DNA of 64,000 nt from Zopfochytrium polystomum. Lineage: Eukaryota; Chytridiomycota; Chytridiomycetes; Chytridiales; Chytridiaceae. The position numbers and the translations under genes were made by a program. The stretch covers positions 45,277 through 109,276 of the forward strand of contig JAIVFJ010000212.1 in assembly GCA_025765615.1 (NCBI GenBank). The letters are read 5' to 3'. Below are positions 33,036 to 43,186 of this stretch, piece after piece. How positions within the stretch are numbered: position 1 is the stretch's first letter; the number at the start of each line of letters is the position of its first letter. Under the pieces are notes generated by a model. The model saw nothing but the letters and a program-made list of their open reading frames with translations. It was not told the DNA's origin and made no database searches.

Positions 33036-34365
33036 TTAATGACCTTCACCTTGATCGCTCCAAGCACATCCACCTTCGGTACCACTGCATTCGGTCACTT
33101 GTTGGGAAGGACTTGTGCAAGTTGAGTAAGTCCACTCGATGGACCAACTTGCAGAACTCCTCACCAAGACATGGACATGACATGGTCTACAAGGGCCAGA
33201 CTCTACTCGGACTGGTTGACTCAACTGAGAAACCAAGACGATACCTGCAACGTCACAAGAAACTCCTGGAGACAAGATCGAAATAACATGAGGAACATAT
33301 TCAACAAAAAAGTATCAAGAAGAAGGAACAGAAGAACTCAGACCACGGAAGGTGCAGCTGGTGCGCAAAGGGAAATCAGCAGGTTAGGCCCAAGGGAAGG
33401 GGAGGGCACTGGACAACCTTTTCTTTACCCTTTTCCTTATTCAGCTCTTCATGTATTTTCACTCCTACCCTTTTGAAGTTCACTCCTCAGCAGCATTATC
33501 CCAGATATTTTCCTTTCCTTTCCCTTGCCGCAGTTTTCCCAGATCAGCCAATTGATTTGGGCTTTTCATCCAAGGGGCTTCAAGTACTCTTCCCCAGTTT
33601 CTTACCTCTGGAGGATTTTGTTTGAAGTCTAGGAAGGGTGTGGGTGCAAGGGGAGTGTTGGAATATGCCCCACACATGATAATCAAAAGAAAGAAAGAAG
33701 AAAATTTCTGCATCGGTCATCGTCCCGTCGCCCCCATCATCTGCCAATCACCACCCAGATCTCAACAAGGGGGAGCATTTATTTTGTTGGTTTGCCTTGT
33801 CCAATGGGAGTTTCCTTTCTCGCTCGCCTCAATCCATTCTCGATGGTCACATTTTTTGGGAGCAATCGAATGTAAGTCTCTGCTCAAAAAAACTCAATAA
33901 TTGTAGTACAGACATGAAACTCAGCTTTGGTGAAAGATTTAGAAAATTGGAGATCACGATCTGGATGAACATTTTTCTGATGCAAACCCTCAAAATTGTG
34001 CCAATGGATCAAGATCATTTGAATGCCTCAATCTTCCTCTGCTGAGGGCGTGCCACTTCCCCACTTTGGTAGCACATTTTCACACTATTACCTGGCAAGC
34101 AGACTAAATTTTGGGAAGAAACCTTCGCTTGTTCACTCTGGGGGGGGTTGGACAGTCAAACGAAAGCGCGTCAGGAGGTATGCTCTGGGTCAACTGATGG
34201 CAGGTGAGATCGAGTATATCTGCAACCACGATGCTGCAACTGTTGCCACTATGCCTCATATATGGCACAAGCAATCATTACCACAAGAAGTGAAGAGCGG
34301 CACAGTTTCCCTGCAACTTCCCTGTCAAGAGCTTTTATCTTATTTTACGTACTCTACCTGTTTTA

Positions 34366-34398
<33 letters not shown>

Positions 34399-34560
34399 GC
34401 GTGACGTGCCACGGTCTACCGTTCTCTCTCCCTTTTTTTTTTTTTTTTTTTTTTTGCAGTTGCAGTTATTCCTTCCCTCTCTGATCCAGTACCCACACAA
34501 TGAAGCACTCTAACTTACTGAAATCTTGTTGAATTCTTTTAACAATTTGCGCTACTTGTC
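33036..34560. other. Non-coding, T-homopolymer-rich
   Basis: No gene recognised. Two long poly-T tracts at about 34370-34397 and 34433-34455. Confidence 0.45.
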
Positions 34561-34589
34561 AACTGGCACACTTGACTGCTCGCCGCCGC

Positions 34590-35105
34590 CTCATTCCGCT
34601 GCAATTGCGGCCTTTGGCCGCGTTTTTGGCTGCGATCTCACCTCCACTACCACCATTTCACCGCAATCGCAATCTATACACCAGTCTCGCATTTTGCAAT
34701 CGCGACCTTGGCCGCGATCGCAACAATCTGACCATCACCACTTGAAGCAATCACAGGCAAAGGCCGCGAATTTCGGTCTATCGCTACTACTCAGGCGCCA
34801 CCAACCAATTTCTTAGCAATCGCAGCCTTTGGCCGCGATCTCATCTTCAACCTCACCTCCGCCAATCTCGCAGCTGAAGGCTGTGATCTCGCCATTATTG
34901 TGGCGGCTTTGCTGCTGCCTTCAAACTGTTCCACTGCAATCGCAGCCAGGGGCCGCAATCTTGACTTCATTGCCATCACTTCTTACCAATCTCGTGGCCT
35001 ATGGCCGCGATCTCACTGCCTTCAAATTCACCACCATCAATCTTGCAGCCTTTGTCTGCAATCTCACCTTCAACCTCCCCTCTTCCGCTGCAACTGCAGC
35101 CTAAA
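34590..35105 (+). repeat. Degenerate minisatellite with CGCAGCCTTTGGCCGCGATC core
   Basis: About eight imperfect copies at roughly 55-70 bp spacing (for example near 34600, 34705, 34817, 34870, 34942, 35000 and 35045). Each combines GCAATCGCAGCC, TTTGGCCGCGATCTCA and a C/A/T-rich spacer. Units differ by many substitutions, so the array is old. Confidence 0.7.
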
Positions 35106-35649
35106 AAACCCTTGTCAACTGACACACTCGACTGCTCACTGCCACCTCACCGTCGCCCTCACGAATGCAATCCCATCGCAAGCTTACCTTCTTCGCTTGG
35201 CCATCCCGTTCTCGACAGCTGATCATCACAGGCAGTTGCTGGCGAGCAACGCCAGCAGCGGGGGCTTTGGGCACGGCACCCATCTGATTTCCATTTGACT
35301 TCTCATCGTTGAGCGCTCGTGCCTCGTTGAAACCTCTGCTTCCACTTCTCGCTTCAGTTAAATTTCTTCCAATCGACCTCCTTGCTGTCTGCATCTAGAT
35401 CTACCCTCGGCTCTTGCCCATCTGACTGTCATCCTCAGATCCCCTCCACCTCATTGCCACCGTGCCACCCCTCCCAGCAGCCTTGCAGCCTCCCATCACC
35501 ATCCATCTTGCCACTTCAGAAGACCTGTCGCCATTTGTGTTCCCACTTTCCTCCATTGCAACCTCCCTTCATCATCGTTCCTCATCAACAGAATGGTTGC
35601 TTGCCCTGTTATCTTTCACTTTTGGTTCCAACCCTACTGCCCTCCTTTT

Positions 35650-36070
35650 TTACCTGGCTTTTGCCCCTCTGACCATAAACCTTGATGTTGCCTTCTCTAA
35701 CCTTCCCTTTTGGGAACTCTGACTCAGGCTTTGCCTACTTTGACTACTATCACAACGAATATTACTCATTTTTTATCTCTTCAACTCTCCCTTCGACAAC
35801 ATTGCCCCTTCACCTTTCCAGTTACATAAAACTACTACTTCTCTTCAACCACCAAATCTCCCAGTCATCTTCCCATTTCCCTCTTCCTTATTACTATCTT
35901 CTATGACTTTGCCTTGCCGCTTCCTATTTGTTGAAACCTCACTCACTACAACTTATTCATTTACCTGGCTTTTGCCCCTCTGACTATTACCCTTGATGCT
36001 CCTCCAACCTTCCCTTTTGGGAACTCTGACTCAGGCTTTGCCTACTCGGATTACTATCACAACGCCTATT
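35650..36070 (+). repeat. Direct repeat, about 112 bp, offset about 305 bp
   Basis: TACCTGGCTTTTGCCCCTCT, CCTTCCCTTTTGGGAACTCT and CAGGCTTTGCCTACT occur in the same order at about 35651-35762 and 35962-36069. Partial copies of CTTGCCCCTCTGAC follow at about 36100 and 36145. Non-coding. Confidence 0.7.
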
Positions 36071-36885
36071 TGTTTACCTTTCCTTTTGAACTTCCAATTG
36101 CTCTTGCCCTTCTGACCATAACTCTTGTCCTTGATTTCCCCACTGGCTCTTGCCCCTCTGACTATTACTCTCTCTTTCTTGATCTCTTCAACTCTCTCTT
36201 CGAGAACTTTGCCCCTCAACCTTTCCATTTCCAACTACAACTTCTCTCTTCAACCACCAATCCTCCCCATTCCCTCTTCTTTGTTACTATGTTTTATATG
36301 CGGTGGAGATACCTGACGACCCTGTAAGTCCAAAGTGCATGGGGTGGGTTTGCTGAGGTGATACCTTGACTAAGTCAACTATGGTTCACCGCTGATGGCA
36401 CTTTCTCTTCCCGCCTGGCCCTCTGGGGCTGGAACAATAAAAAAAAAAAAAAAAAAAAAAACTTGTTGAATTCTTTTCTTTTTTTTTTTTTTTTCGGCTG
36501 CAGGGGCTCGACCTCGACCATGCTAGTGCGTGGGGAAAAGAATGTACGGGGGGGATAAAGGAGAGAAAGAAAAGGACGCGAAACACTGATAGCGCTACCG
36601 GGGAAAAAAAAAGGGAAGGGGAAGGGTGCACTGCTGCAGAATGGTGTTGAGGGGGTAGAAAAAAAAAAATGCTGAAAACGCTGTAATCGAAGAATGGTGG
36701 GGAAAATGGAGTGACGGAATAAACCGGAATGATTTGATAGGGAAAAAAATAGCTTGGACTACATTCGGAGGTTGGAGGGAGCACATAGTTGGAGGGCTGG
36801 AAGTCGTGACAAAGGGGCACGTTAAAAGAACACACACATACACAAACTCACACGCTCACACAAAGGGGGGACAAAAGGAATACTC

Positions 36886-38802
36886 TCAGTCCACAGCGAT
36901 AGCCGCGGCTGCAGCCGCCGCGGCATTCTTCCGCCTCTTCCCGCCAACAACCGCAGCCAAAAACTTAACGACTCCTTTCCCGCCCTGCGGCTGTTGCTGC
37001 TGCTGTTGTTGTTGTTGTTGCTGCGGCTGGTGTTGTCGGAACAGAAAATGGCGGGAGGACAAAGGCGCAGCGAGGTGCTCCTTGTCCACCTCGACGTCGG
37101 AATCGTCGGCGTCGTCGGCAAAGGCGGCGGCAGTCGTAGTGCGAAACGGGAGCGGCGAGCGGCCCCTGGCGGCGGTGGAGATCGGCGTGCCCGCGTCGAG
37201 GGGCAGGGTGGGCGGGGAGGCCGAGCCGGACGCAGATGCCGAGGCAGACGCAGAGGGTGTAGACGCCGAAGCCGGGGCGGAGGAAGGCGTGGACGGGGCG
37301 TGCAAGCCGCTCAACTGCTGCTTGCCCATTTTGAGCAGGACGTGGTCCGGGATGCGCGGGACGGGCGGAACGACCTCGGACGGGTAGACGCGGGGGACGG
37401 GGGCGGCGGTGGGTTGCAGACCGAGAAAGCTTGGGGGACCCGGAGACTGGGGTTGGTGGCCTGTGGATTTGCCGAACGCAGCGGGAAGGCTGAGAGAGCC
37501 CTGGCTTGGGTTTGGTAAAAGGGTGGGCATCGGTGAGGGGGCCTGAGTGCTGTTCGAAGCGGGCCCGGTGGAATTGTTTGATGATATGGACGATGCAAGC
37601 GACGGTGTTCGCATGGCGGAGACGGGTCGTGCCTGGTTGGGCTGTGGAGTGAGCGATGATATGGATCGAGAGCGTGACTGCGATCTCGACCGCGGCAAGG
37701 GAGGCGCAATGGCCGGAATGAAGACGGTTGTCGACGCGGAAGACACGCCAGCCAACCCAGCCGAGTGGTACGCTGCGGTGCTACCCACCGAGCCGGCGCT
37801 GCGATGCCTCGGGCGCGGAAGGGACGCAGTGTGCGCCAACAACGGAGGCTGGCCACTGTAGGGGGTTGCGACCCCCTGTGGCGGCTGCGGAAAGGGTAGG
37901 TTGTGGCTGAGACTGGGAAACCCGGCGTGATCCGGAGAAGACGGCGCGCTCTGGGATGCAAAGTGGTGACCGACGCTGCCGCGACGAAGGCGATACACCG
38001 AGTAGGGCTGACCCCCCATGGACGACGGTGAGTGGTATTCCTCCGTATCGACAGCGGCCGAAGAACCGACAAACATTTGAACGGCGTACGGGTTGGGGAG
38101 GGCCAAGGAGGAGAACGGAGGCGCACCAGAGGAATTCGCCGAAGTGTATAGAGCAGGAGATCTGCTGGGGCTGGTGGACGGCGAGCGGGCAGCCACAGCA
38201 ACGGGCAGAATGGCTGTTCTTGCGGGCGACTGCTTGGGTGAGTGATTGCTCGGAGCCAATCCGGAGGACTGAAAGCTGTCCCGAGAGGACGATCGATGGC
38301 TGAGACTGGAGGCGCTACGCTGATGAGCGGGATTGGGACGCAGGTTAGGCGAGGGCGGGGTGGAGATGTTCAAAGAAGAGTGCAGGATGGAGGCTGCGGC
38401 GGAGGTTGCGTTCATCGGAGAGGGAGCCAGCATTGGAGAAATCCTTGGCGAGGAGCGGATGGAGGATGGAGTCGAGAATGACGCTGAGGAGGTGGAGGGT
38501 AGGGGCCCAGGTCGGATAGCGTTTGCGGGTCCTGACGCCATGCGAGCAAAGACGGTTCCTGGAGGAGAAGCCGAGGCCGTTTGTTGGTCAACAGAGTTGA
38601 GTGAGACGGTCATGATCCTGCTGGTGCCGCCGCCGTTGGTGCTGATAACCGAATCTGCGGCTGCTGCTGCTACTACTGCTCCTGCTGAAGTCAATCTGGT
38701 GGCGGTGGCGGTCGCGGCGGCGGTCGAATATGATGATGATGATGATGACGGCGGCAACGGAGAGGGCGGGGCCGCCGACGACGATAACCCTGAGGTCGGC
38801 AT
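36886..38802 (-). CDS. Ser/Pro/Ala-rich low-complexity protein, about 638 aa
   Basis: One open frame from the ATG at 38802. A splice acceptor (TTAACGCAG) lies just upstream, so an upstream exon is possible; the same frame continues into a GA microsatellite there and I reject that part. Most of the protein is Ser/Pro/Ala/Thr-rich with Arg-Ser clusters (SRSQSRSRSIS), like phosphorylated disordered regulators. The most conserved-looking block is VYPSEVVPPVPRIPDHVLLK then MGKQQLSGL near residue 500. Near the C-terminus there is an acidic patch (DDADDSDVEVDKEH), a Gln run and a basic Ala-rich tail (GGKRRKNAAA). No domain recognised. Codon usage matches neighbouring host genes, so I regard it as real. 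Confidence 0.65.
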   Translation of the reverse strand: MPTSGLSSSAAPPSPLPPSSSSSSYSTAAATATATRLTSAGAVVAAAAADSVISTNGGGTSRIMTVSLNSVDQQTASASPPGTVFARMASGPANAIRPGPLPSTSSASFSTPSSIRSSPRISPMLAPSPMNATSAAASILHSSLNISTPPSPNLRPNPAHQRSASSLSHRSSSRDSFQSSGLAPSNHSPKQSPARTAILPVAVAARSPSTSPSRSPALYTSANSSGAPPFSSLALPNPYAVQMFVGSSAAVDTEEYHSPSSMGGQPYSVYRLRRGSVGHHFASQSAPSSPDHAGFPSLSHNLPFPQPPQGVATPYSGQPPLLAHTASLPRPRHRSAGSVGSTAAYHSAGLAGVSSASTTVFIPAIAPPLPRSRSQSRSRSISSLTPQPNQARPVSAMRTPSLASSISSNNSTGPASNSTQAPSPMPTLLPNPSQGSLSLPAAFGKSTGHQPQSPGPPSFLGLQPTAAPVPRVYPSEVVPPVPRIPDHVLLKMGKQQLSGLHAPSTPSSAPASASTPSASASASASGSASPPTLPLDAGTPISTAARGRSPLPFRTTTAAAFADDADDSDVEVDKEHLAAPLSSRHFLFRQHQPQQQQQQQQQQQPQGGKGVVKFLAAVVGGKRRKNAAAAAAAAIAVD

Positions 38803-38880
38803 TAATTGCTGCGTTAAAAAATGTTGGAGACAGGTAGGCAGAGAGACAGAGAGAGAGACAGCGATAGTGAAGAGGGAGCC

Positions 38881-38952
<72 letters not shown>

Positions 38953-40603
38953 CGAGAGAGAAAGAGAAAAGCAAGACAGCGAGCGAGACAGATAGACAGA
39001 AACGGCGAGTTCCTCTCGCTCTCGGACAAACAAGGAAAAAAAAGACAAAAAAACGGACGGTGCCTTGGGGCTTGGCGTTTGTTCCTTTTCATTTTTTTTT
39101 TCTTTGTTTTAATTTTCTTTTTCCTTTTTTTTTTCTTTTTGTTTTCTCTTCTTCTGTTCTTGCGCTCTTGCCGCTCTTGCCGCGTGCACCGGAACCGAGA
39201 TAAATATTGTACTTATTCCCTTCATATCCGCTCAATCCAATCATACATTTAACGCTCACGACCGCACTTGGTTTATACTCCCCTACAGCTTTTGAAGATG
39301 CGATTCAGGTCCTAAAAAAAAAAAAAAAACCAAAGCCAAGCGGTCGCCCGACCACCTCAACCCCTCCTTTTTGAAGCTGCTAAGAAAGCGCCCAAGAGTT
39401 ACTTGTTTTTTCAATCAATCCGCAAAAAAAAAGAAACAAACAAAGAAATCAAGAGAGAAAAAAAAACCGTTGGAGAACTAATCTTGTGAGGCGAGTGGAC
39501 GACAGTGGAGAAAACAAAAAACAGCAGGAAAATGAAGTGAAGAAAACGTAAGCCAAGTTCGGCGAAGAGGCCGCCAAGGCCCTGCGAACGAGACGGGTGA
39601 GGTGGGAGACCTGGCGGGGGTGTTGGCGAGAGGGTGTGTGTGTGCGTTTGTGCGAGAGGAAGAGGGGTGAGCTGTGGATTGATGAATCGTAGCTTGTGAG
39701 GAAGCGGACAAGCGTGTAGGCAAAGAAAGAATGAGAAAGAGAGAGAGAGATAAAAGAGGAGAATTAAAGAAGGAAGAGAGTCGCAGAGATCCTGAGAAGC
39801 AAAGAGGAAGAAGAAGAGGAGCAATCAACGCGTCACCGAAGTGGCAAGTGAAAAAAGAAGGGGAAAAAAAAAAGGAGCGAGAACAGAGAAAGGGAAAGCG
39901 GAAGGCGGAGGGAACGAAACGCAGCATAGAAGGAAAGAAAAGAGAGGGAGGGAGGGACATAGAGCAAGACAGGCACAAGTGGTCATAAAAGGGGTCCTCC
40001 ACAGACCTTTCCTTCCAAACTTTTGCGATGGAAAGTTGGTGAGCGAAGATAAAGCTGAGAGGCATGCGAGGGTGGGGATTGGCTGAGCTGGGGAGAGTGC
40101 GAGTGTAGAACCGTGGTTGTTTAGATATGGTGCAAAGGCGGCGACGGCGCAGCGATTTGGAAACGAAGGCAACACGGGGGAAAGGAAGCGACCACGGCGG
40201 GAGGATCAATCAGTGGCGAGTGAATAAAAAAGAAAAAAGAACACGGACGAATAGAGAGGCAGTTGGAGAGCTGACGGCCTGACAAAGAAAGAGATCGGAC
40301 CATAACATTGCGTGACTAGAATGAAAAGAGAATGTCGGGCACGCAAAAGACCCCGTTCGTGAAGATGGGAGAATTGAGTACTTTGGGCGAGAACGGCTGG
40401 TTCCCGCCTCAAACGATTTTTTTTCCAACCCCACTGTAAAACGATTGATAGGGAGGCCGTCAGAGAGAATCCTGCCCGCATTAAAAAGTTAAAAACAAAA
40501 AAAAGGACTTTTGCAGGGAACAAAATAAGGGGCACTGCTCTAAAGTGAAACACGCGTCAGTTCTTCACAAAGCTACGGCGTTTCCGTCGCTTATCGGGGG
40601 TCG
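38803..40603. other. Intergenic with long GA microsatellite
   Basis: GA repeats run from about 38884 to 38949. Purine-rich sequence around 39720-39960. Nothing that looks like a gene. Confidence 0.5.
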
Positions 40604-42617
40604 TCAGCATCCAGGCGAAAGCACGCTTCCGTCACGGAGCGAGCCAGCCGCGGCGCCACTGGTATCTATTACCCCGGGGCCGTGGCCCCTTCCAGCCCCG
40701 ATGCTTCCCGTTCGGGTCGGAGACGACGAAGCCGATGACGAGGAAGATAAGGAGGAGGAAGGCTGCCAACGAGGTGGAGGACCGACCAGGGAAGGTGGGG
40801 GCGGCGGGGAGTACTGGATTTGAGAGAGCATGGCGGATGCCGACATTGGCTGTCCGGAAGACGATGCGGAGTTGGGGCCGGCGCGTACTGCTGCGGAACC
40901 AGCTGTTACGGGCGTCTGGTGGTGAGGGAGCTGGCTGCGGTTGAGCACCTGATGCTGGTTCGGGTGAATGTGATGATAGTAGGGCGAGTGAGGAGATGGA
41001 TGAACAGAGGTTGAGAGCACGGCATCTGAAGTCGAAAGACCGAGGTTGGGACGCCGGGACTGCGAGGCTGTCGACACAGGAGAGTAGGACGGAGAGGACG
41101 ACGAAGGAGAAGAAATCGACGAGAGAGGTGCGTTGTTCGTTTGGACGAAATGCGGGTGTGCGGTCGTTTCCACCCCTGCTTGTGTGCCACCGGCCACCAT
41201 CGCGTACACGGCTGTTGTTCCTCCGCTCCCCGATCGATGGTGCCCTGGCGGCCGACGAGCCGCTTGCGAAGCAATCGTTTGCTCGAACCCGGGTTGGTTG
41301 AGGGGTTTGGAATGACCGTGCAGGCTGTGCTGGAGCTGCTGCGGTTGCGCAACCGATGCGCCGTGGGTCAACGACGAGGTGGACACGAGCAGCGTTCCAA
41401 GAGACTTTGATTTGTGCAAAAGAGGAGGCGGAGGCGGAGGCGGAAGGTTTTGAAAGTTGTACACTATGGACGACGGCACAGGCGGTGCCGCAGACGTAGG
41501 AGGAGAAACAATAGAGGTAGGTGTGGTAGCTGAGGTCGGCGTAGTCGCGGTTGAAAGAGAGGGAAGGGCCACCTCATCAACCTCTGTCGAGTGACTAGAC
41601 AGGGAGGAAGGTAGCGTACGATTTGGCGACGAGGACGACCGAGAAGAACTATTATCGATGGACATTGAAGACGGGGAGCGGGCACTGCGAGCCGCCGTCG
41701 AGGCTGTTGTGGCGCCAGCCGAACCTTCAGACGGCTGAGTTCTGTGGCGAGAGCGTGATCGATTTCGAGATCCGGGGGTCGGCTTGGGTGCTGCCGGTAC
41801 GAAAGTGATCGGTGCTGTTCGCGGGGGCGCTTGCACGGTTTTGGCGGTCACGTTAGGCCGCGATTTCCAGAAAGGCTGCTGTTGGTTGTACTGCAGCGTT
41901 TGGGCTGGGCCGGCTCCATAGACGTTTGACGAACCACCTTGCGAGCTCTTCCGCGAGGAGGACAAACCATGTGCCGAAAGTGACGGCGAGGGCGCGTCAG
42001 GAGGGGGATACAGTGAGAAGTATTTGCCTCGAGGAAGAGAGACCGAGTGACTGCGACTGCCCCCTGGTTGGGGACGACGGTACTCGATGGGATTCTCGGG
42101 ACGGTTGGGGTGGTGCTGCTGCAGGTGCTGCTGCTGCTGGTGCTGATGGTGAGTGGCGGGCGGCCCATAATTCTGCGGCTGCTGTTGGTGGTGGGGGTGC
42201 GGGTGGTGGTGGTGTTGGTGGTGGTGCAGCTGCTGCTGGTGGTGCGTTGGGCGCTGTTGGGCGAGCATCTGCTGCGCCAATTGCTGCTGGTAGATTTGCT
42301 GTTGATGTATCAACTCGCTCGAGCTCTTGGCCGTAGTGATGGAGGTGGGAGCAGCAGCAGCAGCGGCAGCGGCAGCAGCAGCAGCGTGCGTCTGAGTCGT
42401 CGGGAATCCCGTTCCTTGAAGCTGCTGCATGTGCCGCAGCTCCATCTTTTTCGCGTTCAGCTGATGCATTTGCAGCTCCAGCATCTGTTACGTGCGCGTG
42501 TGTTATTGTTCGTTGTGGTGGTGGTGGTGGTGGTGGTGGTGGTAGTGTTGGTGGTAGTTGCATGGGTGTTGTCGTGGTGTAAGGGGCACGGAGGGTCAGA
42601 AGAGCGCGACTGGGGAG

Positions 42618-42666
<49 letters not shown>

Positions 42667-43186
42667 CTGCCTCCACAAGAAAACAGTAATAAATTTTTTC
42701 AAAGAAAAAAAAGGAAAACGTGGGAAACAACAACACAACAACACACGCACGCTCTTGGCAGTTGTTGCTTACCTGCTTCTGCTGTTGCAGCGAGAGTGCG
42801 GTTGCGGCGACAGAGGATGTTGTTGTTGTTGCATCGGCAGGAGGCGTCAGTGGAAACGCCATAGTAGAAGGAGGAGGAGGAGGAGGACCACCACCACCAC
42901 CAGCTGCGGCGGCGGCGGGATCTATTCCGTCCATGGCCCGGTTGATGCGTCGGGCGTGGATCGGGCGACCCCGTCCGTCCGCCGCGTCGTCCAAACTGAA
43001 GCGGCCGCCGATGAAAGAAGAAGAAGTAGACGACGACGACAAAGAAGAAGAAGAAGAAGAAGAAGGAGCGGCGGCCGCGGCAGCAGCGGCCGAAGCGAAG
43101 GCAGATGCGGATACCGTGGTTACTGTTGGCGGGGACGTCGATGAAACGGTGTTGGCGGTTGGGGGGGCCTGGTGGTGGTGGTACAT
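40604..43186 (-). CDS. Gln/His/Ser-rich protein with coiled coil, two exons, 764 aa
   Basis: Exon 1 43186-42773 and exon 2 42484-40604 join in phase 0 with donor GTAAGC and acceptor AACAG (2295 nt). Residues about 130-160 (LQQQKQMLELQMHQLNAKK, MELRHMQQLQ) form a likely coiled coil spanning the junction. Poly-Ala, poly-Gln and His-rich runs follow (HHHQHHHHPHPHH), then Ser/Pro/Thr-rich disorder with a Pro run (NLPPPPPPPLLHKSKSLGTL). This composition is typical of fungal transcriptional or RNA-binding regulators, but no folded domain is recognised. The 288-bp intron carries a 42-nt A/T homopolymer. Confidence 0.7.
42621..42662 (+). repeat. Poly-A tract (42 nt) inside an intron
   Basis: An uninterrupted run of A on the plus strand, so poly-T in the transcript of the Gln/His-rich gene. 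CCA repeats lie near 42515-42545 in the same intron. Confidence 0.85.

Noticed and set aside
38803..39048. N-terminal extension of the Ser/Pro-rich protein into a Ser-Leu run
   Set aside because: The extension is the translation of a GA/CT microsatellite, and a splice acceptor lies right before the ATG at 38802.
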